From: Youhaiella tibetensis
Lineage (GTDB): Bacteria > Pseudomonadota > Alphaproteobacteria > Rhizobiales > Devosiaceae
Assembly (NCBI RefSeq): GCF_008000755.1
Contig: NZ_CP041690.1
Span: 2,419,260 to 2,483,259 of the forward strand
Length of the DNA: 64,000 nt
Direction: 5' to 3'
Shown: positions 47,101 to 55,574 of the stretch, piece by piece
Position numbering within the stretch: the stretch's first letter is position 1
How the letters are laid out: the number at the start of each line of letters is the position of its first letter
Program-made: the position numbers and the translations under genes
The notes under the pieces: generated by a model
What the model saw: the letters and a program-made list of their open reading frames with translations, nothing else
What the model was told of the DNA's origin: nothing
Database searches by the model: none

Positions 47101-47616
47101 CGCGACCTTGGGAAAAGCATCGGTGCCCTCGAGCACGCGCACGGTGGCCGTGCCGCCCTCGGCATCCTCCACCACCTCGAACGTGCTCAGGCGCGGACCC
47201 AGGAGATCCTGCACCATCTGGATGTGCGGCCGGACCATGGTGATGCTGGCGCCCGGTTGCCCCAGCAGCGCCCGGAACGGGGAGAAGCCCACGTCGAGCG
47301 CCTCCATGCTCACCCTGCCCCCGCTCTTGCTGTCCTTGTAGGTGACCGGCGTGAACTTGAGCACCGGAACCACGGCGTTTTCGAGCGCCAGGGACATGTC
47401 GCCCAGCTCGAGCGCCACGCCTTCGGGGAGCGATGACGTGAGAGCAATGCGCACCGGCTCGCGCGCGAACGGCAGCGGAATGGGCGTGACCAGGAGGACC
47501 AGATAGAGCAGGATAAGCAGCGCAAGCGGAATGCCGACGATCCAGGCGCAGACCTTGGCCGCCAAACGCGGTACCGACCGCGAGCGCGGGGGGCTTGGCT
47601 CACCGATTGCGTTCAC
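44146..47616 (-). CDS. AsmA/YhdP-like protein (DUF3971 type), cell-envelope lipid-transport candidate
   Basis: A large protein of about 1150 residues. One transmembrane helix near the N-terminus (AWIVGIPLALLILLYLVLLV) anchors a long periplasmic part rich in beta-strand repeats. The C-terminal region (SLIDEDKVAEVLGNHQGSR; GGTLKGFIYTDKRQYDLAGTYVPLFGLNSAF; FGVTFAIRGALENPDFKINP) is the AsmA-family end shared with YhdP. Such proteins are thought to form bridges that carry phospholipid to the outer membrane. The start is uncertain: GTG 47616 (NAIGEPSPPRSRS) is listed, with TTG at 47631 also in frame; the frame continues upstream into the antisense of the peroxiredoxin gene. It is convergent with tyrS. 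Confidence 0.8.
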   Translation of the reverse strand: MNAIGEPSPPRSRSVPRLAAKVCAWIVGIPLALLILLYLVLLVTPIPLPFAREPVRIALTSSLPEGVALELGDMSLALENAVVPVLKFTPVTYKDSKSGGRVSMEALDVGFSPFRALLGQPGASITMVRPHIQMVQDLLGPRLSTFEVVEDAEGGTATVRVLEGTDAFPKVAISSSGLDVRGDIPASVQGGLRSDNDWLIYNLEAAEASLRDVVKQADDGVFSRLIIKDGVLDMNDSVYGLYRQFKDITLDVAPKANGRETVGNFSASLGGRKMAGSISRVLNEDGTSQINADIANIDFASIMPFIDDPASVMAIRGAGALSINVNFDEATGKVLGGKFHIDMTGTDLRVGKDYFPIASSIMEVTWTPETGAFELADSELRVGQSSAHIAGLFKLGLDDTYGPTVGISITAHDVSLHPDDMDAAAVPLDEVSFTGWSAPLYGALGIDQLAAKKGDGRVAVKGRLDMLQAGIGLDITLAGEKMSADDAKRLWPYFLAEDSRDWFVKNVADGEVASANMRFNFPVGTLAVAGEEKPIPQGAMSIDMVGEGVVVRATETMQPVAIDGNTRLNVRDNDVTISADGGKIPTAGGDITVSNAALVIDSSVPKVRTLEISGDVQGEIKALLALAKDQQPEAVAGANLPIKLDALGGHVSIDVVATVQVGETNAINQIDYVLNGAVRNFVSTEPIQDRSIKNGQLAFSATQAGYHVTGSADIDGMTADLSVEGTPTSDPVFQLGSTLDVKELASMGFDASQFLSGQVRFVASPLSDGSIAMGVDLENAALDIADLGIRKAKGVKGVLKATVRQDGKLTELNDVSLVFGDVNLMGNLVFDGEKKQLSSAKFDTFALSPGDSAQVALAPIDGGYSVSIKGDQLDLKPMLQRFFGLGEGSLGSVASTSFNQTIALDVSLKRAVGFYLTTAYNLELSLKLRGSDLQRVSMQAQLGDDNAISVTTNPTPDGNSISVAFNDFGTLLRLIGVYPRVEGGEGSLVLATNSKEKVGNGQVRLRNFSLIDEDKVAEVLGNHQGSRQLIAKQNKLAFRSAELNFIRRSDRIEVTDAMLAGDAVGGTLKGFIYTDKRQYDLAGTYVPLFGLNSAFAKVPLFGPLLAGPDGAGMFGVTFAIRGALENPDFKINPASLLAVGAFRSLFEFRAKELPRE

Positions 47617-47775
47617 TGGTTTCCGACTCAATGCCCGGCCGCTAGTGCGTGAGGATCTGGGACCACCGCCGAGAATCAACCGGTGCAAGCCGCCACTTGC
47701 TCCATGATACTGGCTCGAATATGGCACCAACACCCCGTTTTGACTGTCTTCAAGGGGATTTAGGACAAATTGACC

Positions 47776-48255
47776 ATGACCGCGATCGCACCTGGCACCC
47801 CCGCTCCCGATTTTGAAATAGAAACCGATAGCGGTACCCCGTTCCGGCTCTCGGCGCAAAAGGGTAGCCCAGTCGTTCTCTACTTTTACGGTACAGACGA
47901 TACCGAAACCTGCACCAATGAGAACCTCGAGTTCAGCCGGCTCTCTGCCGAATTCGCCGCGCTCGGTGCGAAACTGGTCGGAATCTCGGAGGATTCGGTG
48001 GCCAGCCACGCCCGGTTCCGCGCCAAATACGACCTGGCGCCCATTCTCGGCGCCGACCCCGACCACAAGGCCATCGCCGCTTTCGACCTCTGGCAACCCA
48101 AGAAGACTTTCGGACGCGAATACCTGGGCCTGGTGCGCACCACCATCCTCGTCGCCCCGGACGGCACCGTCGCCAACATCTGGACGGTCAAGCGCGTAAA
48201 AGGCCACCCCGAAGAGGTTCTCGAGGCGACCAGGGCATTGATGGCAAAGGCCTGA
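47776..48255 (+). CDS. bcp: Peroxiredoxin, BCP/AhpC family
   Basis: A 159-residue thiol peroxidase of the bacterioferritin comigratory protein type, reducing peroxides with electrons from thioredoxin or a similar donor. The fold start IAPGTPAPDFEIETDSGTPF and the block VVLYFYGTDDTETCTNENLE carry the peroxidatic cysteine C46. No second cysteine is present, so it is a 1-Cys form. The usual TPGCT around the cysteine reads TETCT here, a change at two normally conserved positions. ATG 47776 is used; a TTG two codons earlier is possible. Confidence 0.88.
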   Translation: MTAIAPGTPAPDFEIETDSGTPFRLSAQKGSPVVLYFYGTDDTETCTNENLEFSRLSAEFAALGAKLVGISEDSVASHARFRAKYDLAPILGADPDHKAIAAFDLWQPKKTFGREYLGLVRTTILVAPDGTVANIWTVKRVKGHPEEVLEATRALMAKA

Positions 48256-48325
48256 TTGGCCTTTCATTAACCATGATTTGTCATCCTGCCGCAATGTACA
48301 TGGGGTGCGTGCGGGAGATTGGCGC

Positions 48326-49480
48326 GTGCGTGATCAGGCCAAGGCCAAGCGCTTCGGACAGACGAAAGCCGATACCGGCACAAGCAAGCCGAGACCCGGA
48401 ATTCACCCGGGTCTTTTCTATGGATTGTTCGCCGGCCTCGTCGCCACGAACGCGCTGACCCTCGTCGGCTTCCTGATGAGCCCGGACATCGCCGGCATCA
48501 TCAACGGCCAGAACAACCAGGTGATCTCGGCCTACGAGGATCGCGTCGCCCAGCTCCGGCTCGAGGTGGACCGCCTGCATTCGCGCAACTATGCCCAGAC
48601 CGGCGACATCAACCTGCAGTTGCACGAGATCGCCCAGCAGCAGGAAGTGCTTTCCGAGCAGCACCAATACGTCAAGGCACTGGCCGAGAAGGCCTCCGAA
48701 CTGGGCCTCGCCACTGCCCCGATTGCCGCCACCGCTTCGCCCGGAACGCCCCCGCTTCTGCTGGGAAGCGCCGACGAACAGGTCGCCGCGGCGGCCGCCG
48801 GCGTCAGGCAGATGATGGATGAATCGCGCTCGGCCCTCGCTTCCATCTCCCAGTCGGCGACCCAGTCCACCGACGCGATCCTGACCGAACTGAAGGGCAT
48901 CGGCATCCAGCCGCAAATGCCCGACACCGCCGACGCGGTGGGCGGCCCCTTCCTGCCGCCGGTCGAAGGTGCCCAGTCCGACGATCTGGTCGAGGACGCC
49001 AATACCGTCATGTCCGCGCTCCTGCGCTTCAAGGCCGCCCGGCAGGCCATCGACACCGCCCCGGTGCACAAGCCCTTCGACGGCGCCTTGCGCCAGAGCT
49101 CGAGCTTCGGCAACCGGCGCGACCCCTTCACCGGCCGCGCCGCCTTTCACTCGGGCATCGACTTCCCGGCCCCCTCAGGTACGTCGGTGCTCAGCGCGGG
49201 CGCCGGCACCGTCACCTTCGTCGGCCAGCAATCGGGATATGGCAATGTGGTTGAGGTCGACCACGGCAACGGCCTCGTCACCCGCTACGCGCACCTCTCG
49301 GCCTTCCTGGTCAAGCAGGGCCAGATGGTGGCGACAGGCACGCCGATCGCCAAGGTCGGCTCGACCGGGCGCTCGACCGGCCCGCACCTCCATTTCGAGG
49401 TGCGCCGCAACGAGACGGCGGTCAATCCGCAGCAATTCCTGAATGTGGGAACCCGCCTGCAGCAATTCGCGGCGGTGTAG
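48326..49480 (+). CDS. M23 family metallopeptidase (LytM-type peptidoglycan endopeptidase)
   Basis: A 384-residue envelope protein. One membrane anchor lies at about residues 30-50 (GLFYGLFAGLVATNALTLVGF), and a coiled-coil region follows at about 65-120 (YEDRVAQLRLEVDRLHSRN onward). The C-terminal LytM domain has the zinc ligands in RAAFHSGIDFPAP and HLHFEVR and the segment YGNVVEVDHGNGLVTRYAHL. The active-site set is complete, so it is probably a functional endopeptidase. The coiled coil resembles EnvC/NlpD-type activators. GTG 48326 is used because GGGAGA lies about eight bases upstream; the frame is open further up. It is convergent with prfB. Confidence 0.87.
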   Translation: MRDQAKAKRFGQTKADTGTSKPRPGIHPGLFYGLFAGLVATNALTLVGFLMSPDIAGIINGQNNQVISAYEDRVAQLRLEVDRLHSRNYAQTGDINLQLHEIAQQQEVLSEQHQYVKALAEKASELGLATAPIAATASPGTPPLLLGSADEQVAAAAAGVRQMMDESRSALASISQSATQSTDAILTELKGIGIQPQMPDTADAVGGPFLPPVEGAQSDDLVEDANTVMSALLRFKAARQAIDTAPVHKPFDGALRQSSSFGNRRDPFTGRAAFHSGIDFPAPSGTSVLSAGAGTVTFVGQQSGYGNVVEVDHGNGLVTRYAHLSAFLVKQGQMVATGTPIAKVGSTGRSTGPHLHFEVRRNETAVNPQQFLNVGTRLQQFAAV

Positions 49481-49516
49481 GACGCCCCGACCCCTCTGGG
49501 GCCGGAGCCGTCGAAA

Positions 49517-50630
49517 TCAGGCCTCGGCCTGCCCGCCAAGGCGGGCCGCGAGCGAAGCTTCCATGAACGGATCGAGATCGCCGTCCAGCACCACGGCGGG
49601 CTGGGAGCTTTCCACGCCCGTCCGCAGGTCCTTGACCATCTGGTAGGGCTGCAGGACGTACGAGCGGATCTGGTGGCCCCAACCGATGTCGGTCTTGCTG
49701 GCCGCCGCGGCATTCGCCGCTTCCTCGCGCTTCTGCAACTCAAGTTCGTAGAGCCGGGCCTTGAGCATGTTCATGGCCGTCGCACGGTTCTTGTGCTGGC
49801 TGCGTTCCTGCTGGCAGGCCACCACGATTCCCGAGGGAACGTGGGTGATGCGGATGGCCGAGTCCGTCGTGTTGACGTGCTGGCCACCGGCGCCCGAGGA
49901 GCGATAGGTATCGACCTTGAGATCGGCTTCGTTGATCTGGATGTCGATGGTGTCATCGACCACCGGATAGATCCACGCGCTCGAAAAGCTCGTGTGGCGT
50001 CGCGCCTGGGAATCGTAGGGCGAGATGCGCACGAGCCGGTGAACCCCACTCTCAGTCTTGAGCCAGCCATAGGCGTTGTGACCGGTGATCTTGAGCGTAG
50101 CCGACTTGATGCCCGCTTCTTCGCCGGCATGGAATTCCATGGTCTCGACCTTGAATTTCCGGCGCTCGGCCCAGCGGGTGTACATGCGCAGCAGCATCGA
50201 GGCCCAATCCTGGCTCTCGGTGCCGCCGGCCCCGGAGTGGATTTCCAGATAGGCGTCGTTGCCGTCGGCTTCGCCCGACAGCAGCGTCTCGATCTGGCGG
50301 CGATGGGCGGTGTCGCGCAGCGCCAGCAAGGCCTTTTCGGCCTCGCTCACGATCTCGGCGTCGCCTTCGGCTTCGCCCATCTCGATCAGTTCGCTGTTGT
50401 CGCGGATGCCGCTCTCGAGCTCCTTGACCGCCTTGATCTGCACGTCGAGCTCATCGCGTTCGCGCATGAGCTCACGAGCCTTCTCAGGGTCGTTCCAGAA
50501 GTCGGGGGATTCGGATCTGGCGTTGAGTTCGTCTAGGCGAGGCTGGGCAGTATCCCAGTCAAAGATGCCTCCTTAGCAGGCTTACCACCTGCTCGATCTC
50601 GCCGATGACCTTTTCGATTTCCGCGCGCAT
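49517..50630 (-). CDS. prfB: Peptide chain release factor 2 (with programmed +1 frameshift)
   Basis: Terminates translation at UGA and UAA. Two overlapping frames make one protein of about 370 residues. The first frame (50630-50559, 23 codons from ATG 50630) ends ...LLRRHL-TGA; ATG 50636 is an alternative two codons upstream. The second frame begins at 50560 after a +1 slip ([12 protein letters not shown]...). The GGQ motif reads [18 protein letters not shown] and the codon-recognition region is normal ([17 protein letters not shown]). Annotating only the second frame would wrongly lose the N-terminus. It follows the degenerate deformylase gene. Confidence 0.93.
50556..50575 (-). other. prfB programmed +1 frameshift site
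   Basis: Minus-strand sequence AGGAGGCATCTTTGAC: an internal Shine-Dalgarno AGGAGG (50573-50568), a 3-base spacer, CTT, then TGA (50561-50559) and C. The order and spacing match the known RF2 site in E. coli (AGGGGG-TAT-CTT-TGA-C). When RF2 is scarce, the ribosome slips from CTT to read GAC and makes the full protein. Confidence 0.95.
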
Positions 50631-50686
50631 AAGCATTTTCCGTTCGTAATCTTCGAGCAGTCATCTAGGCGAGACTGCCGCTTCGA

Positions 50687-51184
50687 TCAACCCGCCCGCT
50701 GGCGCTTGAGAAATTTCTTGAGCGTCATTTCCCGCTTGAGCCGCGAGACGCGCTCGAGAAAGAAGATGCCGTTCACCTGGTCGATTTCGTGCAGGGCGCA
50801 GCGCGCCACGAACCCTTCCATGCGCTCGGTGTGCGAGGCGCCCTCTGCGTCCTGGAAGGCGATCTCGGCCCAGACGGGGCGCTCCACGGCAATCTCGACG
50901 CCCGGCAGCGACACCGATCCTTCCGTGCCGCTGGCCACTTCGCTCGCGACGGCGAGAACCTTGGGATTGAAGAAGAGCCGGTAATCGGCCACCGGCGCTT
51001 CGGGCGTGACGTTGAGGACGATCACCGGCGCGGCCTCCCCGATATGGGCGCCTGCCAGGCCATAGGCCCGTGCCTCGACCGCCGCAGCGCGCAGGCGCTC
51101 GCCTACCGCGAGGAGAGCGCTATCGACATTGCCTTCGGGCGCTACCTGCGCCAGGACGGCATGGGGGTAGGTGACGAAGGGCAC
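50687..51184 (-). CDS. Degenerate peptide deformylase-like protein, probably not catalytic
   Basis: A 165-residue protein with the peptide deformylase fold, but all three active-site motifs are altered. Motif 1 (GxGLAAxQ) reads YGLAGAHIG, with histidine for the glutamine. Motif 2 (EGCLS) reads EGSVS, with the metal-ligand cysteine C90 replaced by serine. Motif 3 (HExDH) reads HEIDQ, with the second metal histidine replaced by glutamine at 136. The first histidine (H132) and glutamate (E133) remain. Loss of two metal ligands argues against normal deformylation. The start is GTG 51184, directly behind the mrcA stop. It sits between mrcA and prfB. Confidence 0.88.
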   Translation of the reverse strand: MPFVTYPHAVLAQVAPEGNVDSALLAVGERLRAAAVEARAYGLAGAHIGEAAPVIVLNVTPEAPVADYRLFFNPKVLAVASEVASGTEGSVSLPGVEIAVERPVWAEIAFQDAEGASHTERMEGFVARCALHEIDQVNGIFFLERVSRLKREMTLKKFLKRQRAG

Positions 51185-53614
51185 TCAGAACATCCCGCCG
51201 CCCTGCGCCACCGGCTGGTTCGGATCGAACGCCCCCGGCTGGGCTTCGCCGGTGACCTGCTGGCTATAGTCCATGCCCAGGCCGATAACGGACGTCTGCA
51301 GGTTCGGCCCCGTGCCGGGCTTGAAGGCCTCGAGTACGCCCCCGCCCCCGCTCTGCACGCCGGTCGCCTCGTCGATCCAGACCTCGTGCATGCCGGGAGG
51401 CTCGTTGAACGGCGTCGGCGGCGTACCCTTGAGGGCCTTGTCCATGAACGAGGTGAAGATCGGCGTCGCCACCTCGCCGCCCGTGGACGCACCGCCCATC
51501 GAGCGCGGGCGGTCGTAGCCCATGTAGACGCCGACGGCGAGCTCGGGCGTGAAGCCGACGAACCAGGCGTCCTTGTAGTCGTTGGTGGTGCCGGTCTTGC
51601 CGGCCACCGGGCGGTTGAGCCGCTTGGCATAGGTGCCGGTGCCGCGCTGCACCACGCCTTCCATCATCGAGGTGATCTGGTAGGCGGTCATCGGATCGAT
51701 GACCTGCTCGCGGTTGTCGGTGATCTGCGGCTCGGCCTGCCCTGCCCAGCTCGTGGCGACACAGCCCTCGCAGATGCGCTGGTCATGCCGATAGACGGTC
51801 TTGCCGTAGCGATCCTGGATGCGGTCGATGAGCGAGGGCACGATCTTGCGCCCGCCATTGGCGATGGTGGCGTAGGCGGCGGTCATGCGCAGGTCGGTGG
51901 TTTCGCCGGCGCCCAGCGCCATGGCGAGGACCGGCGTCAGGTTGTCATAGACCCCGAACCGGCGCGCGTACTCGGCAATGAGCGGCATGCCGATATCCTT
52001 GGCCAGCCGCACCGTCATCACGTTGCGGCTGTTCTCGATACCGCGCCGCAGCGTCTGCGGACCGTAGAAGCGCTGCGCGTAGTTTTCCGGGCGCCAGATC
52101 GTGCCGTCGCCATTGACCACCTCCACCGGCGCGTCGAGCACCACGGAGGACGGCGTATAGCCGTTGTCGAGCGCGGCCGAATAGACGATGGGCTTGAACG
52201 AAGAACCCGGCTGGCGCAGCGCCTGGGTGGCGCGGTTGAACTCGGACTCGGCAAAGGAGAAGCCGCCCACCATGGCCAGCACGCGGCCGGTGCGTGGATC
52301 CATCGCCACCAGAGCGCCCTCGATTTCGGGCACCTGCTCGATCTTGTAGCTGCCCGGCTTGCCTTCGACCGGGGAGACGTAGACGACGTCGCCGACCTTG
52401 AGGATGCTCGAGAGCTTCTTGCTGATCCACTTGGTATCGGGCCCAGCCAACTCCCCGGTCACCCGGTCCGGCAGCATGCCGCCATCGATATTGGTGCCCG
52501 GCCGCAGGCCGATGCTGGCCTGGTTGTCGCCCAGTTCCAGCACCACGGCGAGCTGCCATTCGGGCACATCGCGCAGCGGGGTGATCTTGTAGACATCGGC
52601 GCCCCAGTCGCCCTCGAGGTCGATGCTGGCCACCGGGCCGCGGAAGCCCTTGAGATGGTCGAAGCCGACGAGCCCGTCCATCAGCGACTTGCGGGCATAT
52701 TCCTGGAGCTTGGGCACCAGTGTGGTGCGCACCGAAAGCCCGCCGCCATAGAGCTGTTCCTCGCCATACATGGAGGCAAGCTGACGGCGCACTTCCTCGG
52801 TGAAGTACTCGGCCGAATAGACCTGGCTGCCCGAGGCGCGCGGCACCACGTCGAGCGGGTCCTTCTTGGCCTCGGCCGCTTCGGCGGCGGTGATGTAGCC
52901 GTTCTCGGCCATGCGATCGAGCACCCAGTTGCGGCGCTCGATGGCCTGCTTGGGCCGACGGAACGGATGGTAATTGTTTGGCCCCTTCGGCAGCGCGGCA
53001 AGGTAGGCGACTTCGGAGAGCTTGAGGTCGTAGAGCGCCTTGTCGAAATAGTTGAGCGCGGCGGCTGCCACGCCATAGGAGTTCAGCCCGAGGAAGATCT
53101 CGTTCAGGTAGAGCTCGAGGATCTTGTCCTTGGAGAAGGTGGATTCGATCCGGACCGCCAGAATGGCTTCCTTGATCTTGCGGTCCCAGGTCTGCTCGGT
53201 GGTGAGCAGGAAGTTCTTCGCCACCTGCTGGGTGATGGTCGAAGCCCCCACCAGCGGGCCGCCAGCGCCATCCACCTTGGCCATGATGTTGTCGCGCATG
53301 GCGCGGATGATACCATCGAGCGCGATGCCGTTGTGGTAGTAGAAGTCCTTGTCCTCGGCCGAAATGAAAGCCTGGATCACCAGCGGCGGGATCGTCTCGA
53401 TCGGCTGGAACAGGCGCCGCTCCCGGGCATATTCGGCCAGCAGCGTGCCATCGGCGGCGTGGACGCGCGTCGTCACGGGCGGCTGGTAATCCTTCAGGAT
53501 CGTGTAGTCGGGGAGATCGTTGGTCAGGTTCTGCAGATAGACGACGCCGACCACGATCAGGCCGAACGCGCAAAAGACCGCAAAACCGAACATCCAGCCG
53601 AGCAAGCGGAGCAT
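51185..53614 (-). CDS. mrcA: Penicillin-binding protein 1A (class A, bifunctional)
   Basis: Bifunctional peptidoglycan synthase of 809 residues. One N-terminal membrane helix (FAVFCAFGLIVVGVVYL) is followed by the glycosyltransferase domain (AEDKDFYYHNGI, GASTITQQVAKNFLL). The transpeptidase domain follows with SxxK (GSSFKPIVYSA), SxN (IENSRNV) and KTG (VAGKTGTTNDYKDAWFVGF). A glycine/proline-rich tail ends the protein (AFDPNQPVAQGGGMF). It is in an operon-like run with amiC upstream and the deformylase-like gene directly after it. Confidence 0.95.
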   Translation of the reverse strand: MLRLLGWMFGFAVFCAFGLIVVGVVYLQNLTNDLPDYTILKDYQPPVTTRVHAADGTLLAEYARERRLFQPIETIPPLVIQAFISAEDKDFYYHNGIALDGIIRAMRDNIMAKVDGAGGPLVGASTITQQVAKNFLLTTEQTWDRKIKEAILAVRIESTFSKDKILELYLNEIFLGLNSYGVAAAALNYFDKALYDLKLSEVAYLAALPKGPNNYHPFRRPKQAIERRNWVLDRMAENGYITAAEAAEAKKDPLDVVPRASGSQVYSAEYFTEEVRRQLASMYGEEQLYGGGLSVRTTLVPKLQEYARKSLMDGLVGFDHLKGFRGPVASIDLEGDWGADVYKITPLRDVPEWQLAVVLELGDNQASIGLRPGTNIDGGMLPDRVTGELAGPDTKWISKKLSSILKVGDVVYVSPVEGKPGSYKIEQVPEIEGALVAMDPRTGRVLAMVGGFSFAESEFNRATQALRQPGSSFKPIVYSAALDNGYTPSSVVLDAPVEVVNGDGTIWRPENYAQRFYGPQTLRRGIENSRNVMTVRLAKDIGMPLIAEYARRFGVYDNLTPVLAMALGAGETTDLRMTAAYATIANGGRKIVPSLIDRIQDRYGKTVYRHDQRICEGCVATSWAGQAEPQITDNREQVIDPMTAYQITSMMEGVVQRGTGTYAKRLNRPVAGKTGTTNDYKDAWFVGFTPELAVGVYMGYDRPRSMGGASTGGEVATPIFTSFMDKALKGTPPTPFNEPPGMHEVWIDEATGVQSGGGGVLEAFKPGTGPNLQTSVIGLGMDYSQQVTGEAQPGAFDPNQPVAQGGGMF

Positions 53615-53744
53615 CAGTACCTTATCCGCATAAACGCGACTCTGGAGCGAGCCGCTTGATTCAACTCACAATTGATAGCAGACGCCCTGCCCCGTCCGCT
53701 GTGGCAATTGTGTAACGACCCGTCCCGGCTCCTGCGGGCCGCCA

Positions 53745-54986
53745 TCACTTTTCCGCGCTCGCCTGGTCGTTGCCCTGCTGCATCTCGTCGAAGAACGCCG
53801 AAATGCCGCGGGCGATGGCCTCGGCGGTGCGGTCCTGCCAGCCGGACTGCTTGAGGTTGGCGATATCGCTCGAATTGGAGAGGAAGCCCAGCTCGACCAG
53901 GATCGAGGGCACGTCCGGCGCCTGGAGCACGAGGAAGTTCGCCTGCCGCACCGGGAACTTGCGCAGCGCCACGCTGGGTTCCACCTGGTGGACGATCGAC
54001 TGCGCCGCCTCGTAGGACTGCCGTCGCATCTCGCGGCGCATGAGGTCCACGAGCAGGTCGACGACCGATGTCGCCATCTGCGGCGGCGCCAGGCCCGCGA
54101 TGATATCGGCCTTGTTCTCCTGGTCGGCCAGCACGCGATCGAGCGCATCGGTGGCGTTCTCGTCGCGCGTATAGACGCTCAGGCCCCGGATCTCGGGCTG
54201 CTGGAAGCTGTCGGCATGGATGGAGATGAAAAGATCGGCCTTGTTCTGGCGCGCCAGGGCCACCCGGTCCTCGAGCTTGAGGAAACTGTCGTCCTCGCGC
54301 GTCAGCGCCACGTCGAACCGCCCCGATTGCACCAGAAGGTCCTGCAGTTTCAGGGCGAAGGCGAGGACGATGTCCTTTTCCATCACCCCACCCGGACCGC
54401 GCGCACCGCTGTCGACCCCGCCATGGCCCGGATCGATGACCACGAGCGGGCGCGTCTTGGCCTCGATATTGGAGCCGCCCGGCTGGGTCGGCGTATCGGC
54501 CATCGCCGCCTGCTGCTTGACCGTGGAAGCGGCCAGGTCCGCAGCGACCTTGCCGGCAAATCCGGCCGGGTCCATCGGAATGATGTCGACCACCAGTCGC
54601 GCCGGCTGGTCGGCGAAGGGATCGAGGATATAGGCCTGCTGCACCTGCGCGGTGGCGGCCAGCGTCAGCGTCGTGCGGGCCCGGCCGGACTCGGCCATTT
54701 CCACGTTATAGGCCGAGACCAGCCCCTCGCCGGCCACCGGCGTCAGCTCGGTGAACTCGAGGCCCGACGCCTTGACGTCGATGGCGATGCGGTTGGGATT
54801 GTCGAGCGAGACGATGGCGAACTGGGTCGGCCCGGCCAGATCCAGCACCAGGCGGGCACGCTGCGGCGTCGTGGAGACGCGCGCGTCCAGAACCTCCGGA
54901 AGCGGGTTGGCGGGGAGTTCCTGCGCAACGGCCGAAATGGCGGTGATCAGTAGCGCGACAGCCGCGATAACGGCGGATTTGAACAA
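53745..54986 (-). CDS. amiC: N-acetylmuramoyl-L-alanine amidase (AmiC type)
   Basis: Zinc amidase that cleaves septal peptidoglycan. The 413-residue precursor has a signal peptide (VIAAVALLITAISAVAQ). An AMIN domain follows (residues about 35-140) that binds peptidoglycan, then the Amidase_3 domain with the zinc ligands in VIDPGHGGVDSG, EKDIVLAFAL and FISIHADS, and the catalytic glutamate in VELGFLSN. The start is TTG 54986, with AGGGAG about 11 bases upstream; no ATG is in a better position. It is transcribed ahead of mrcA, and rne lies divergent on the other side. Confidence 0.93.
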   Translation of the reverse strand: MFKSAVIAAVALLITAISAVAQELPANPLPEVLDARVSTTPQRARLVLDLAGPTQFAIVSLDNPNRIAIDVKASGLEFTELTPVAGEGLVSAYNVEMAESGRARTTLTLAATAQVQQAYILDPFADQPARLVVDIIPMDPAGFAGKVAADLAASTVKQQAAMADTPTQPGGSNIEAKTRPLVVIDPGHGGVDSGARGPGGVMEKDIVLAFALKLQDLLVQSGRFDVALTREDDSFLKLEDRVALARQNKADLFISIHADSFQQPEIRGLSVYTRDENATDALDRVLADQENKADIIAGLAPPQMATSVVDLLVDLMRREMRRQSYEAAQSIVHQVEPSVALRKFPVRQANFLVLQAPDVPSILVELGFLSNSSDIANLKQSGWQDRTAEAIARGISAFFDEMQQGNDQASAEK

Positions 54987-55574
54987 GTGGGCAAGGCTCC
55001 CTAAATACAGGCGATGACATCGCCCAAGGGAAAGGCGATTCTGCGGCGTTAGGGCTTGTTATGCGTCTTTTTAAGCCCTGTGCAACAGAATGGCTGGTGG
55101 AAAGTCTCGGTTTCCCGCCGTTTCGAGTTTCCTGTTGCCAATTGGTTGCAACACCCCTAAAGGCTAGTCACTGAAGCGAGTGTTTCATCCGGCTGAACAA
55201 TGCGGGTCGAATCGCCCCTGTTGTCTCCGGTGTCCCACTGAAAAAGCGGCGGCTTTTGCTTCACTTACCGAATTTCGGTTCCCAAGCGGACCGGACGGCG
55301 GCCGCGACCGGTGACAGGTCGAAGGCTTGCCCACTAGGAAGAGGTCAGATGGCCATAGGGCGGACAGCACGCGACGCAATCACCGACAACGGTTGCGCAC
55401 TTGTCACGCCTCTCTTTTCGGCTTTGACCATCCGTCAAACCAGCGGTGCCAGACTCAATCCGATATTTGGCGCTACACCCCCAGAAGAACCATTCGCCTC
55501 GCACGGCGCTGCACGGAGGTTGCCGGCACGCCGGCCCTACGCTGTTGGCGCGCGAAGGCGCGGAGCTACACTTT
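54987..55574. other. Long divergent intergenic region / rne 5' leader
   Basis: A 588-bp region between amiC and rne without a credible gene. It must hold both promoters and probably a long rne 5' untranslated leader, the region through which RNase E limits its own mRNA in other bacteria. I saw no tRNA, known riboswitch or strong hairpin in it. Confidence 0.55.

Noticed and set aside
47617-48294. N-terminal extension of the YhdP-like gene to 48294
   Set aside because: It would run antisense through the whole peroxiredoxin gene and has no family similarity before the membrane helix.
50789-53659. 956-codon plus-strand frame
   Set aside because: Antisense of mrcA and the deformylase-like gene; long only because of high GC, with no recognisable domain.
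53667-53712. Inverted repeat CACAATTG...CAATTGTG between amiC and mrcA
   Set aside because: Only 8 bp with a 30-bp spacer and no regulator context; could easily be chance.
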